NCBI RefSeq assembly: GCF_001687305.1 | Contig: NZ_LZRK01000003.1 | Location: forward strand, 425,561 to 489,560 | Source: Actinomyces vulturis | GTDB lineage: Bacteria > Actinomycetota > Actinomycetes > Actinomycetales > Actinomycetaceae | Direction: 5' to 3' | Length of the DNA: 64,000 bases | Part shown: one piece after another, positions 36,367 through 46,420 of the stretch | Layout: each line of letters begins with the position of its first letter | Position numbering within the stretch: position 1 is the first letter of the stretch | Notes under the pieces: model-generated | Database searches by the model: none | Seen by the model: only the letters and a program-made list of their open reading frames with translations | What the model was told of the DNA's origin: nothing | Made by a program: the position numbers and the translations under genes

Positions 36367-38423
36367 ACAGATTCGTGTCCTATTTCGTAGTGACCCGCGG
36401 GCTTAGCCGGAAGAGCATCGGAGTTCTTCCATTCCAGGGCAAGCCAGCGGATACCGTCACGGTCTGGAGCTTCTTCAGCCAGATCAGCAACGCTACTTCC
36501 GTTGAGTTCTGCAAAGGGGTCGACGTGTGACCAAGGAAGAAGCACGAAGGCACGTTGCTGAGCCTGGGGGTGGGGAAGAATAAGTTCAGGATCCTGGCTT
36601 GTCACACCGTCATAGGTGACGAGATCAATGTCGAGAGTGCGAGGACCCCATTTTTCCTCTCGTGTGCGTCCTGCGGCGTCTTCAAGACGGTGACAGACGT
36701 CAAGAACTTCACGAGGAGACAACGCAGTCAACGCGACGACAACCGTATTGAGAAAATCGGGTTGTTCTGGCGATCCAGGAGCAGTGACTGCCTGAGTACG
36801 AGCCAGTGGCGCAACAGACAATACTTCAATGCCTGTGGTATCAGACAATTCGTCGACAGCGTGACGCAGGGTGGCCAAGACGTCTCCAATATTGCCCCCC
36901 AGCGCCAACACCACGTGCGTAGGACGAGCAGGACGCTCATCGAGTACGGAAACAGGCACCTCATCAACGGCGGTAGAGACCGCGGGAGGGAAAACTACCT
37001 GTTCCTCCTGCGGCTGTTCATCAAAAGGGTGCGCCTCAGATCCGGAGGGAGAGTCCTCCTGGTCAGCAGGGTCATTTTCCTGAGAAGAATGGAATTCACA
37101 AGACTCGTCAGTGTTTTCCCCGTGAGCGATGCGACTCGCTGCTGCTGGATCAGCAGCCGATGACAGGCTAGGCCAACAGGGAGCCGCCTCAACAGATTCG
37201 TCAGGTTGGGGGCGGAAAGCCAAGCCTGCAGCCATTACTCCAGCACCTACGCTCACCCCCAAGTCGGGAGCGGGCGCCATGGAAGAGTTGACTGCAGATT
37301 GCGCTAAAGCTCCGTCACGAAGTGACGGCCAGGACGGAGCCATCGGACCGTAGGGATCGTCTTCATCAGCAGGCTCAGGCAGACGCACGTCAGGAGCTTC
37401 AGCCATAGCAGCGGACACTGCAGACTTGGCCAGTTCGCCAGAGCGAACCGAAGGCCAGTGGGGAGCCATTTCGTAGTAGTCCTGCGCAGGTTCCTCAGCA
37501 GGCTGTACCTCTTGGTCAGGATCGGAAATCTGAGAAGAAGTGACAGGCTTATCGTCCACGAGAGTGGGTGCAGTGATCACAGATTCCTGAGCCAGTTCAT
37601 CAACAGCCTCATTTGCCTGATTTTCGTCAGTGTACTGAGTCATCACATCATCCATGGATGCTCCGGTAACGTCAGCAGATTGTGCTGAAGGCCAGCAAGG
37701 GGCACCTTCGAAAGATGCATCAGGTTCTGGGCGCGAGGCCAGAGCACCTGCAGCAGCGGCAGCGCTAGCAGCCAGTAAGCTAGTGTCCACGCCAACGCCG
37801 GGAGCTTCAGCCAGTCCAGTAGTCACCACAGATTTGGCTACGTCACCAGAACGCAATGACGGCCAGGACGGAGCCATAAGATCGTCTGATTCATCAGCAG
37901 GTTCAGGAAGACGCACGTCAGGGGCATCAGCCAAGCCAGCGAAAACGGCAGACTTCGCTAGTTCACCAGAACGCAGCGACGGCCAATTCTGGCCGACCTC
38001 CATGGAGACATTGGGATCACCGTTGAACTCGCGAACACGATCAGAAGCGTCGCGATCAATAGTGATAACCACATCGTCAAATGCCACATCAAGGGGAGCC
38101 TGAGGCTTATGGATACAAACGCGGACGGCACGCACGCCGTCAAACACTAAAACAGCCTGAGCAATACGCTCGGCGAGAGTCTCAATAAGGTTAACCGGCT
38201 CGCCTTCAATAACAGCAACCACGGCGCGTGCTACCTGAGAGTAATCGACGGTCTGCGCGAGGTCATCGGTTGAAGCAGCGTGGGCTAAACGTTTGGAATC
38301 AACAGAGAGGATGACGTCAGCAGTAAAGAGTTGACCCTCTTCACGTTCTACGGGTAGTACTCCGTGGTAACCACGGGCAGATAACCCCAGCAAACTCACT
38401 GTGGAGGAATCAAAGAGGGTCAT
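36363..38423 (-). CDS. Bifunctional dihydroneopterin aldolase / HPPK with long repeat linker (FolB-FolK)
   Basis: 686 residues. Residues 1-125 are dihydroneopterin aldolase (G-Y-H-G-V-L-P-x-E-R-E-E-G-Q-x-F; H-K-P-Q-A-P). Residues about 503-660 are HPPK (L-A-L-G-G-N-I-G-D, E-E-K-W-G-P-R-T-L-D-I-D-L, L-P-H-P-Q). Between lie about 375 acidic, Pro/Ala/Ser-rich residues. They contain six W-P-S units at about 147, 187, 244, 323, 365 and 417, arranged as one three-unit module present twice. Such fusions are known in actinobacteria, but usually with short linkers. Overlaps folP and DUF3180 by four bases each. Confidence 0.92.
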   Translation of the reverse strand: MTLFDSSTVSLLGLSARGYHGVLPVEREEGQLFTADVILSVDSKRLAHAASTDDLAQTVDYSQVARAVVAVIEGEPVNLIETLAERIAQAVLVFDGVRAVRVCIHKPQAPLDVAFDDVVITIDRDASDRVREFNGDPNVSMEVGQNWPSLRSGELAKSAVFAGLADAPDVRLPEPADESDDLMAPSWPSLRSGDVAKSVVTTGLAEAPGVGVDTSLLAASAAAAAGALASRPEPDASFEGAPCWPSAQSADVTGASMDDVMTQYTDENQANEAVDELAQESVITAPTLVDDKPVTSSQISDPDQEVQPAEEPAQDYYEMAPHWPSVRSGELAKSAVSAAMAEAPDVRLPEPADEDDPYGPMAPSWPSLRDGALAQSAVNSSMAPAPDLGVSVGAGVMAAGLAFRPQPDESVEAAPCWPSLSSAADPAAASRIAHGENTDESCEFHSSQENDPADQEDSPSGSEAHPFDEQPQEEQVVFPPAVSTAVDEVPVSVLDERPARPTHVVLALGGNIGDVLATLRHAVDELSDTTGIEVLSVAPLARTQAVTAPGSPEQPDFLNTVVVALTALSPREVLDVCHRLEDAAGRTREEKWGPRTLDIDLVTYDGVTSQDPELILPHPQAQQRAFVLLPWSHVDPFAELNGSSVADLAEEAPDRDGIRWLALEWKNSDALPAKPAGHYEIGHESV
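37050..37990 (-). repeat. Coding repeat region in folB-folK linker
   Basis: Two copies of a roughly 110-residue module in the protein (about residues 147-256 and 323-430), each holding three W-P-S units. Best-kept units share W-P-S-[LV]-R-S-G-E-L-A-K-S-A-V and A-P-D-V-R-L-P-E-P-A-D-E. The DNA is also close: GACGGCCAGGACGGAGCCAT occurs near 37321 and 37858. Confidence 0.8.
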
Positions 38424-39280
38424 TGGTGCTCCTTCCAGAGCGCAACGGTATTGATAGCGTCACACGTGAGGCTCACGTGATGAACGCGCACGGCCCACAC
38501 CCCAGCCTGCGCTGCAAGAGCACTGGTTGTTGCGGTAACCATGTCACGCTCGAGGGGATTTGATGCACGCTGGGGATCCAGTGCTAACGCAAGAAAGCGT
38601 TTCCGAGAAGCACCGATAAGAACAGGTCTGCCTAAACGCTGCTCGATAATTGAACACTGGGCAAGCAGTGTCCATGACTGGGGGTGGGTCTTAGCGAAAC
38701 CAAGGCCTGGATCAACAATGACTTGGTTTTCGCTGACTCCTGCAGCGTAAGCCGACTCAAGGCGCTCAGAGAGTTCGGCGCATACTCCCGACACAACGTC
38801 ACCGTTGTAATCCGTGAGTGTATCCATAGTCTCCGGGGTGCCACGCCAATGTTGGCAAATGTAAAGCACGGGATGATCAGCGATGACCTTGTAAATCTCT
38901 GGGTCTGTTAAGCCACCAGATACGTCATTAACGATACATGCACCTGCATCGATGGCTGCCTTGGCGGTAGTAGCGTGCATAGTGTCAATGCTGATCACTG
39001 CACCACGTGCAGCTAATTCACGGATCACGGGGATCACGCGCTCCGCTTCTTGCTCGGCAGTGACACGAGCAGAACCCGGGCGAGTAGATTCACCGCCGAT
39101 ATCGAGGATATCCGCCCCTTGAGCAAGGAGTTCTTCTCCGTGAGCAATGGCTGCTTCATGGTTATCCCAGTTGCCGCCATCAGAGAAGGAATCGGGTGTC
39201 ACATTGACGATACCCATGACTGCGGTTCGTCCTGAGGGCACCACAGACACAGCAAGTTGAGGTACGGAAGATGTGCACAC
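38420..39280 (-). CDS. folP: Dihydropteroate synthase
   Basis: Joins pABA to the pterin pyrophosphate made by HPPK. 286 residues. M-G-I-V-N-V-T-P-D-S-F-S-D-G-G, D-I-G-G-E-S-T-R-P-G, V-N-D-V-S-G and I-G-A-S-R-K-R-F are intact. GTG 39280 is the first possible start and has no clear ribosome site; a later start is possible. It follows folE after 98 bases and overlaps folB/K by four. Confidence 0.96.
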   Translation of the reverse strand: MCTSSVPQLAVSVVPSGRTAVMGIVNVTPDSFSDGGNWDNHEAAIAHGEELLAQGADILDIGGESTRPGSARVTAEQEAERVIPVIRELAARGAVISIDTMHATTAKAAIDAGACIVNDVSGGLTDPEIYKVIADHPVLYICQHWRGTPETMDTLTDYNGDVVSGVCAELSERLESAYAAGVSENQVIVDPGLGFAKTHPQSWTLLAQCSIIEQRLGRPVLIGASRKRFLALALDPQRASNPLERDMVTATTSALAAQAGVWAVRVHHVSLTCDAINTVALWKEHQ

Positions 39281-39378
39281 AGTAATCAGGATATCTGTTC
39301 TAGACAGTAGGACGAGTTTTCATTGTATTGACGCGCCGTAACACCCCTCATGGTTTTTGAGGGTGAAATAGCAGGAGA

Positions 39379-39951
39379 TTATGCGCGTTTACCCAGGATG
39401 AGGCTCATGGCTTCGCTGCGGGTTGCTGCATTACGCATGATGCCTCGCACGGCACTGGTCACAGTGTTAGAGCCGGGTTTTCGCACACCGCGCATGGACA
39501 TGCACAAATGCTCAGCTTCCACCACCACTATTACTCCACGGGGGTTAAGACCGCTGACCACCGCATCTGCTACCTGCGCAGTCAAACGCTCTTGCACTTG
39601 GGGACGGCGAGCGTAGCCGTCAACAAGGCGAGCGAGTTTACTCAGGCCAGTAACTTTTCCATCTTTTCCTGGAATGTAACCCACGTGAGCCACTCCATGG
39701 AAAGGAAGAAGATGATGTTCACATACCGAGTACAAGGCAATGTCTCGCACGAGAACCATTTCATTGTGCCCTACATCAAAGACCTTACTGAGATGTTCGG
39801 AGGGATCTGTGCCTAATCCTGAGAACATTTCGGCGTAGGCACGAGCCATACGCTCAGGGGTGTCTTTAAGGCCATCACGGTCTGGATCCTCACCAATGGC
39901 GGTGAGCAGGTCGCGGATTGCTCGTTCAACCCCTTGCGCATCGTAGGTCAT
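39379..39951 (-). CDS. folE: GTP cyclohydrolase I
   Basis: First step of folate synthesis. 190 residues, the usual length. The zinc and substrate motifs [12 protein letters not shown] and [13 protein letters not shown] are complete. The ATG overlaps the ftsH stop by four bases, tying folate synthesis to ftsH transcription as in other actinobacteria. Confidence 0.97.
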   Translation of the reverse strand: MTYDAQGVERAIRDLLTAIGEDPDRDGLKDTPERMARAYAEMFSGLGTDPSEHLSKVFDVGHNEMVLVRDIALYSVCEHHLLPFHGVAHVGYIPGKDGKVTGLSKLARLVDGYARRPQVQERLTAQVADAVVSGLNPRGVIVVVEAEHLCMSMRGVRKPGSNTVTSAVRGIMRNAATRSEAMSLILGKRA

Positions 39952-42077
39952 GACTGATGGCCGCCTTCATCGTGCGGAGAGGCCTTGCGAGGCTCAGAAT
40001 CCTGGCAGGGCTGAACATGAGACGGAGACATCGCATCTGCGTCAATATCATGAATCTGCTCGCTAGGACCATCGCTCTGAGATTGTGAAGACTCAACTTC
40101 CGCGTCTTCCTTAGCCTGGCGTTCGCCAGCAGTCAACACCGGTGGAATATCAGGAGCGATAAGGTCATCAGCACTGTGCCATACAGGCCGTTCAGGCTGC
40201 TTGATAACGGGAGCAAAAATCTTCTCCAGGTCCTTCTCAAGCAGAGTTTCACGCTCAAGGAGTTGGAGAGAGAGTTCATCGAGCACTGCGCGGTTACGAG
40301 TGAGGATGTCCCATGCTTCGCGGTGAGCGGTGTCCATGAGTTCACGAACCTCGGCATCGACCTGTGCGGCTACTGCTTCGGAGTATTCACGGGAGGATTG
40401 GCCCATGCCCATCATGGAATCCTGTTCAGAACTTCCCAGTTTCACCGCACCCACAGTGGCACTCATACCGAAGTCGGTCACCATCTTACGGGCTGTTGCG
40501 GTGGCCTTCTCAATGTCATTAGACGCGCCAGTGGTGGGATCTCGGAAGACCAGTTCTTCTGCGACGCGTCCACCCATGGAGTAGACCAGTTGGTCAAGGA
40601 GTTCGTTGCGTGTAGTGGAGTACTTGTCATCAGCAGGCATCACCATGGTGTATCCCAAAGCCTTACCGCGGGGAAGAATAGTGACCTTAGTAACCGGTGA
40701 GGAATAGGCACCTGCAGCGGCACACAGGGCATGGCCTGCTTCGTGGTAAGCGGTGACCTTCTTTTCATGGTCGCTCATCACGCGAGTACGCTTTTGCGGG
40801 CCAGCAACCACACGGTCGATGGCTTCATCGAGTGCGCGGGTATCGATGAGGTCAGCGTTGGAGCGCGCCGTGAGCAGTGCTGCTTCATTGAGGACGTTGG
40901 CCAAGTCTGCACCAGTAAAGCCAGGAGTGCGTTTAGCTACCAGACGTAGATCAACGTCCTTAGTCATCGGCTTGCCCTTCGCGTGCACCTGAAGAATGGC
41001 ATAGCGTCCAGCCATGTCAGGGGCTTCAACGGCAATCTGGCGATCGAAGCGGCCAGGGCGCAGAAGTGCCTGATCGAGCACATCGGGGCGGTTGGTGGCG
41101 GCGATGAGGATGACGTTGGTGGTGGCGTCGAAGCCGTCCATTTCGACGAGCAACTGGTTAAGGGTCTGCTCACGTTCATCATGTCCGCCCCCCATGCCGG
41201 AGCCACGATGGCGGCCTACCGCGTCAATCTCATCAACGAAGATGATAGCCGGGGAGTTGGCTTTGGCTTGCTCGAAGAGGTCGCGGACGCGGGAAGCACC
41301 CACGCCGACGAACATTTCGACGAATTCGGAACCACTCATGGAGAAGAAGGGCACGCCCGCCTCACCTGCGACCGCTTTAGCAAGGAGGGTTTTACCAGTT
41401 CCGGGAGGACCGTAGAGGAGAACACCCTTGGGGATCTTGGCCCCCACAGCACGGAATTTCTCAGGTTCGGAGAGGAATTCTCGGATTTCTTGGAGTTCTT
41501 CAACGGCTTCATCTTCACCTGCGACGTCATCGAAGGTAACGTCAGGCATTTCTTTCTGGCCAACCTTGGCTTTGGACTTGCCGAAGCCCATGGCGCCTCT
41601 TGCTCCACCTTGCATTCGACCAATGAGCCACCACAGCAGAAGAAGAAATAGGAATGTAGGCAAAATCAACTGGAGCATGGACATCCACCAAGTAGTGGTG
41701 GGAACCACCGCGTTGAATCCTGCCGTTGGTTTTGCTTCTTGAATGAGGTTGTCAACTTGTTCGGCTTGGGCACTGGTATAGGTGAACTTGACCTTCTTGC
41801 CGAGGTTAACTTCGCGTTGTCCGGGCTTCTTAGGCTTGGCGACGTAATCCTTGTTCAGGTCCATCTCCACCACTTGGTGGCCGTCAATGACGGTCGCTGA
41901 GGTGAGAGTGTCTCCTTCTTTGAGCAAAGCAAGACCATCGGAGGTGTCGATGGTGCGATATCCCCCCATGGAGAAGAGACTGGTAGCAATGATTACACCC
42001 AGCACAATGAGGGGGAGAAGCCACAGCAGTGGCTTGACGCCTTTATTTTTTTTGGTGGGGCGCCCGGAGTTGTCCAT
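39948..42077 (-). CDS. ftsH: ATP-dependent zinc metalloprotease FtsH
   Basis: Membrane-bound AAA+ protease for quality control. About 709 residues from ATG 42077, which has AAAGGGA nine bases upstream. Two membrane helices lie at about 17-37 and 131-153. Walker A G-P-P-G-T-G-K-T is at about 223-230, the Walker B V-D-E-I-D follows, and the zinc motif H-E-A-G-H is at about 445-449. The C-terminal 80 residues are acidic and Ser-rich. It begins its own transcription unit after the hpt terminator. Confidence 0.97.
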   Translation of the reverse strand: MDNSGRPTKKNKGVKPLLWLLPLIVLGVIIATSLFSMGGYRTIDTSDGLALLKEGDTLTSATVIDGHQVVEMDLNKDYVAKPKKPGQREVNLGKKVKFTYTSAQAEQVDNLIQEAKPTAGFNAVVPTTTWWMSMLQLILPTFLFLLLLWWLIGRMQGGARGAMGFGKSKAKVGQKEMPDVTFDDVAGEDEAVEELQEIREFLSEPEKFRAVGAKIPKGVLLYGPPGTGKTLLAKAVAGEAGVPFFSMSGSEFVEMFVGVGASRVRDLFEQAKANSPAIIFVDEIDAVGRHRGSGMGGGHDEREQTLNQLLVEMDGFDATTNVILIAATNRPDVLDQALLRPGRFDRQIAVEAPDMAGRYAILQVHAKGKPMTKDVDLRLVAKRTPGFTGADLANVLNEAALLTARSNADLIDTRALDEAIDRVVAGPQKRTRVMSDHEKKVTAYHEAGHALCAAAGAYSSPVTKVTILPRGKALGYTMVMPADDKYSTTRNELLDQLVYSMGGRVAEELVFRDPTTGASNDIEKATATARKMVTDFGMSATVGAVKLGSSEQDSMMGMGQSSREYSEAVAAQVDAEVRELMDTAHREAWDILTRNRAVLDELSLQLLERETLLEKDLEKIFAPVIKQPERPVWHSADDLIAPDIPPVLTAGERQAKEDAEVESSQSQSDGPSEQIHDIDADAMSPSHVQPCQDSEPRKASPHDEGGHQS

Positions 42078-42162
42078 CGCGTCGATTCCCTTTCGCACAG
42101 TTAACGTGTCATGACGCTAACCCATTGCAGGCCTTCGCCTGCTATTGGTGGGGGTTTGTTCG

Positions 42163-42202
42163 CGCTAGGCGTGCTGAAAAGCGGTTTTCAGCACGCCTAG
42201 CG
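42163..42202 (-). terminator. Terminator after hpt
   Basis: Perfect 18-bp inverted repeat (arms 42163-42180 and 42185-42202) with a four-base loop, directly downstream of hpt and before ftsH, all on the minus strand. The inner stem has AAAA/TTTT. Confidence 0.75.
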
Positions 42203-42225
42203 TTGTGGTGTGATCTAAGAGAAAA

Positions 42226-42780
42226 TCAGCCACCGTAGACGTGAGGCGCAAGGGTCCCCACGAAGGGCAGGTTGCGGTACTTCTCGGCGTAGTCCAGGCC
42301 GTAGCCAATGACGAACTCATTGGGAATATCAAAGCCCACATAACGGACATCAACTTCTACCTTGGCTGCTTCGGGCTTACGCAGGAGAGTAGCGATTTCG
42401 ACGCTTGCGGCACCACGTGAGGAGAGGTTACCCACGAGCCAGGATAAGGTGAGACCGGAGTCAATGATGTCTTCAACGATGAGGACGTGACGGCCGGTGA
42501 GGTCGGAGTCGAGATCTTTAAGGATACGGACCACACCGCTGCTCTTGGTGCCTGATCCGTAGGAAGACACGGCCATCCAATCCATGGGGACGGATTGAGA
42601 CAAAAGACGGGAGAGATCTGCCATGACGTAAATGGCGCCCTTAAGGACACCTACGAGCAAAAGGTTTTTTCCGGCGTAATCTTCGTCGATCTGCTTGGCC
42701 ATTTCTGCCAGGCGTTCATCGATCTGTTCCTTGGTCAGAAGTACCTGCCCCAGGTCGGAGCCCATCTGCTCGACATCCAT
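42226..42780 (-). CDS. hpt: Hypoxanthine phosphoribosyltransferase
   Basis: Purine salvage, hypoxanthine or guanine plus PRPP to IMP or GMP. 184 residues from ATG 42780, which has GGAGAGGA upstream. The PRPP loop V-E-D-I-I-D-S-G-L-T-L lies at about residue 105, and V-G-V-L-K-G-A and Y-V-G-F-D-I-P match the family. The gene before it is the zincin peptidase; the tilS gene usual between them is absent. Confidence 0.95.
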   Translation of the reverse strand: MDVEQMGSDLGQVLLTKEQIDERLAEMAKQIDEDYAGKNLLLVGVLKGAIYVMADLSRLLSQSVPMDWMAVSSYGSGTKSSGVVRILKDLDSDLTGRHVLIVEDIIDSGLTLSWLVGNLSSRGAASVEIATLLRKPEAAKVEVDVRYVGFDIPNEFVIGYGLDYAEKYRNLPFVGTLAPHVYGG

Positions 42781-42927
42781 GCTGTTTTCCTCTCCCGTTA
42801 GTGTATGGGGTGGGTTGAGTGGTCCCACTATTCCTATAGCCTGCCATATTCGCCCTATGCCACGCTTCCCACTAGAAAGCGCGGGAGGAATAACGCTAGG
42901 CAGTACGGCGTCATTCCTAGGAGGGTT

Positions 42928-44133
42928 TCATCCGTGAATTCGCTCAATCCATTCGTTGGGATGACTGATTTCTCTCATCGTTGGCAACTGATCTGGGCTG
43001 GCCAGAGCAGCAGCCAACCCCTCATGACCAACATGGGAAATGACAGTGCGCGCAAAGATGGTGCCTTGGGAATACTGAGAGTACTTAGTGTCGATTCCGA
43101 CGATCTTACGGATATAGGTTTCAATATCGGAGTGTCCCATGGGGATGCCGGTGTGACGTGCGCTTGCCACGGAGGCGCGAATACGATGAACCGAGGGCAT
43201 AGTAGCAGGATGGATCCCGTCCATAACTGCTTCGGCTTGACCTTCGAGGAAAGCCATGGCACTCATAAGACTATCGAGCAGTTCCCACTGTTCTTCATTG
43301 AGAGTCAAGGAGAGTACATCGCTTTCCCCGCTGGCCAAACTCCGCACCGCATCAGTAACGCTATTCATACGGCGCACAAAACTATGAGGAGCTTTGGACG
43401 GCTGCGGGCCAAGACTGGCGATAAGACGTGTGGTCATGCCAGTCAGATACTGGGCCAACCATGGGGCTTGGGCTAATTGCACGGCGTGCGTAGCTTCATG
43501 AAGAGCTACCCAAGAAGGAAAGTCCATCATGTCGAGGTCCAGTTCATCGCGGGTAGCCAAAACATTGGGCGCAACGAGAATCATGCGAGCGTGAGAGCGA
43601 CACGTCTGCACCCCATGATTCTCCTGTTGTCCGACGACGCATCCTCCGATGTTCTGCTCAGCGTCACCGGACACCTTTCCTCCAGCAATATCAGTACCCG
43701 AGGCAGAAAAATCGTGGGCTGGCTCGTCGATGATGGGATGGACTTGTCCCAAGACCCGCGTAGAGAGCACACCCATGAGAGCGGCAACTTCTACGCCCGC
43801 TAGGTCAGGCAACATACCTGGAATATCTTGGGCGCTTAAGGCGATGGAGTCAGGAAGAAGGGAACGGATGAAGGTGGTATTGATATCAATCCATCCGGCA
43901 CGATCCACGATTTTGACATCGAGGCATCGTTGGGCACGCTGAGCTGCTTCATTAAGTCCGGTGATTTCTCCAACCCACTGAGGGGCTTGGTGCGCTGAAC
44001 GACGCAACAGATCAACGGTTGCTTGACGTTGTGGTGCAGCAACACGTGGACCTGCAGGAGTAAGAGTCTGCGCGATACGTCGGGCTAGGGACCAGTTAAT
44101 GCGTTCGGAATGGACAGGCAGACGGGGAATCAT
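42928..44133 (-). CDS. Zinc-dependent metallopeptidase (DUF2342-like)
   Basis: About 401 residues. The zinc site H-E-A-T-H-A-V-Q lies near residue 183. The N-terminal L-A-R-R-I-A and R-A-G-W-I-D-I-N pattern and the gene's place between dacB and hpt match the actinobacterial DUF2342 (zincin-like metallopeptidase) family. Substrate unknown. ATG 44133 overlaps the dacB stop by four bases. Confidence 0.85.
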   Translation of the reverse strand: MIPRLPVHSERINWSLARRIAQTLTPAGPRVAAPQRQATVDLLRRSAHQAPQWVGEITGLNEAAQRAQRCLDVKIVDRAGWIDINTTFIRSLLPDSIALSAQDIPGMLPDLAGVEVAALMGVLSTRVLGQVHPIIDEPAHDFSASGTDIAGGKVSGDAEQNIGGCVVGQQENHGVQTCRSHARMILVAPNVLATRDELDLDMMDFPSWVALHEATHAVQLAQAPWLAQYLTGMTTRLIASLGPQPSKAPHSFVRRMNSVTDAVRSLASGESDVLSLTLNEEQWELLDSLMSAMAFLEGQAEAVMDGIHPATMPSVHRIRASVASARHTGIPMGHSDIETYIRKIVGIDTKYSQYSQGTIFARTVISHVGHEGLAAALASPDQLPTMREISHPNEWIERIHG

Positions 44134-45560
44134 GAGCATCCACATTCGGTCAGGGGTTCCATAAAGGCGTAGTCAATGGCAGTTCGCGCTCCCCACAGTC
44201 CCCCCTCTGGAAAACCGTTAGCGACCACAGAGAATGCGAGTTGACGACCATCGGCAGTAATAGTGAGTCCCGTGAGTGAGGCAACCTGATCCAGTGAACC
44301 GGTTTTCGCTCGGATCATTCCTGCTGCAGAAGAGTCGTTGTAACGCTGGGAGAGTGTGCCGTCGAGTGCAGAGATAGGAAGGTCGGTGATGAGGGTTCGT
44401 CCCGCTTCAGCGATTGCCGGATCTGCTGTTTTCCCCTCGACTTGAGGGGCTCCAGCGGCCGTAGAGACGATTTGCGCCATAAGCGCCGGTGGCACTTTGT
44501 TCCCTTCAGCAAGACCCGAACAATCGAGCATAGTAACGTTAGTGGTGGTAAATCCTTGCTTACTTAGTTGAGCCAGAACTGCTTCGGTTGCTCCGGCAAA
44601 TGAGCCCGGCAGTCCAGAAGCCAAAGCAACGAGACGCCCCTCCACCTCAGTCATGGTGTTATCTGAAGTTTTGAGCGAAATGGCCAGGATGTCCCCTAAC
44701 GGAGCACTGGTGATGGTGCCGACAGTCTGCGCATCCTGAGGGGATCGCTTCCGCACCGGGCTTCCTGTGACTGTGATGCCGTTTTCCCTCAAACGCTCAG
44801 CGAAAGTTTGTGCTGCATCCATGGCTGGATCAGTTGGATAGCCACCCGCGTGATGGTAGTCGGTCACGTTGAGCATGATGGGTTGCACGGGAGCTTCCCA
44901 AGCGTGGTAGTCCTCAATCCATGCTGAGTTCCATGAGGGACCAGAAAAAAGGGTGTCATCAAGTGCCAGCGTGACGGTAGTGATGCCCTGGTCTTTGAGA
45001 GCTACAGATGTTTGCTTCGCTAAGTCCCCCAGACCCGCATGTCCTTCAGTAGTGAAAGGGTTTCCTGCATCAGGCGCTAGAAGGACGTCTCCCCCACCCA
45101 CGAGGGTGACTGTACTACCAGAAAGCGTGGCAGTAGTTTGAAGAGTGTGTTCAGGGCCCATCAGCGTCAGAGCAGCCCATGCGGTGAGCAATTTGTTTGA
45201 CGAAGCAGGGGTAAGCGGAGTATCTCCACCGTCAGAAAAGATCTCTTTGCCGGTGAGCACATCAATGACACTGACTCCCACCGTTGCACCCTCTAAGCCG
45301 CTGTGGCTTTTCAGACCTGCGGTGATAGCTGCAAGCGCTGATTGGGTGGGAACAGGAGCCTGAGGATTGAGTCCAGTAACGGCAGGAACGAGAGGTTCAC
45401 TGTCAGGAGGTTGGATAGTAGGCAGTGGCGCGGAAACGACGTCATCATGCGCAGCTGTCAGGGGTCCGGGAACTAGGTCAAGCGTGTCAGCCACCGCATA
45501 GTAGCCACCGCAGACAAGCAGGGTGGCACAACTCAGAGCAACAAGAGTGGTTCGACGCAC
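44130..45560 (-). CDS. dacB: D-alanyl-D-alanine carboxypeptidase/endopeptidase (PBP4, DacB)
   Basis: 476 residues. A hydrophobic N-terminal segment (about 4-22) is a signal peptide or anchor. The penicillin-binding triad is complete: S-S-N-K (Ser120, Lys123), S-D-N at 299-301 and K-T-G at 419-421. It trims or cleaves peptidoglycan peptides outside the membrane. First gene of the dacB-peptidase operon, divergent from ppa. Confidence 0.95.
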   Translation of the reverse strand: MRRTTLVALSCATLLVCGGYYAVADTLDLVPGPLTAAHDDVVSAPLPTIQPPDSEPLVPAVTGLNPQAPVPTQSALAAITAGLKSHSGLEGATVGVSVIDVLTGKEIFSDGGDTPLTPASSNKLLTAWAALTLMGPEHTLQTTATLSGSTVTLVGGGDVLLAPDAGNPFTTEGHAGLGDLAKQTSVALKDQGITTVTLALDDTLFSGPSWNSAWIEDYHAWEAPVQPIMLNVTDYHHAGGYPTDPAMDAAQTFAERLRENGITVTGSPVRKRSPQDAQTVGTITSAPLGDILAISLKTSDNTMTEVEGRLVALASGLPGSFAGATEAVLAQLSKQGFTTTNVTMLDCSGLAEGNKVPPALMAQIVSTAAGAPQVEGKTADPAIAEAGRTLITDLPISALDGTLSQRYNDSSAAGMIRAKTGSLDQVASLTGLTITADGRQLAFSVVANGFPEGGLWGARTAIDYAFMEPLTECGCS

Positions 45561-45722
45561 GCGATTTCCTTCGTGTCGGTTTCTCCTGTCAGGGACCGTT
45601 GGCAGGACATATTCAGCAAGACATGTTAAGAATACGGCTTAAGCATATTCGTCGTGAGTAATGGTGCAGCATACTGTGTGCTACACCGCACTCATGGTAA
45701 GTTTCTTGGCCAGATGTCCACA

Positions 45723-45751
45723 TTGTTGGTCCTCATGGTCCACACTAGAGG
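45723..45751 (+). promoter_or_regulatory. Candidate ppa promoter
   Basis: TTGTTG at 45723-45728, a 17-base spacer, then TAGAGG at 45746-45751, about 72 bases before the ppa start. Fits a housekeeping promoter, though both boxes are imperfect. Confidence 0.35.
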
Positions 45752-45823
45752 CATGTCACTGTGGCCCACCCGCCACACCCCAGCCAATCGCCACGATCCG
45801 TGCGCCATGGAAAGGAGCCGAAC

Positions 45824-46324
45824 ATGGAGTTCGACGTCACGATTGAGATCCCTAAAGGCAATCGTAATAAGTACGAGGTGGACCATGAATCCGGCCGCAT
45901 TCGTCTCGACCGAATGCTCTTCACCTCCACTCGTTACCCCGATGATTACGGCTACATCGATGGCACCCTGGGCGAAGACGGCGACCCTCTGGATGCACTA
46001 GTTCTTCTCGAAGAACCCACATTCCCTGGCTGTCTGATTCGCTGCCGCGCGCTGGGGATGTTCCGCATGCGTGATGAGAAGGGGGGCGACGATAAAGTCC
46101 TGTGCGTCCCTTCCGCTGACCAACGCGCTTCTTGGCGTACTGATATCGAAGACGTCAGCGAGTTCCATCGCCTAGAAATCCAGCACTTCTTCGAGGTCTA
46201 CAAGGATTTGGAACCCGGCAAGAGCGTTGAAGGTGCTCACTGGGTTGGCCGTGAAGAGGCTGAAGAAGAAATCCGCCGTTCCTTCGAGCGAGAAAAGGCT
46301 GCAATCGAACGCGGAGAACACTGA
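45824..46324 (+). CDS. ppa: Inorganic pyrophosphatase
   Basis: Family I soluble pyrophosphatase, 166 residues. [13 protein letters not shown] at the N-terminus and the metal site [10 protein letters not shown] are complete, along with [11 protein letters not shown] 45824 has AAAGGAG six bases upstream. It drives biosynthetic reactions that release pyrophosphate. Stand-alone gene with its own terminator. Confidence 0.97.
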   Translation: MEFDVTIEIPKGNRNKYEVDHESGRIRLDRMLFTSTRYPDDYGYIDGTLGEDGDPLDALVLLEEPTFPGCLIRCRALGMFRMRDEKGGDDKVLCVPSADQRASWRTDIEDVSEFHRLEIQHFFEVYKDLEPGKSVEGAHWVGREEAEEEIRRSFEREKAAIERGEH

Positions 46325-46342
46325 GATTGTTCTTAACAACGT

Positions 46343-46383
46343 CATTGGGGGGCCGCTGACTTATGGTCAGCGGCCCCCCAATG
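46343..46383. terminator. Bidirectional hairpin terminator after ppa
   Basis: Perfect 18-bp inverted repeat (arms 46343-46360 and 46366-46383) with a TTATG loop, between convergent ppa and the NlpC/P60 gene. Confidence 0.85.
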
Positions 46384-46420
46384 TATGGTTACGCATCGTT
46401 GATTGCTTGTGAGTAACGTT

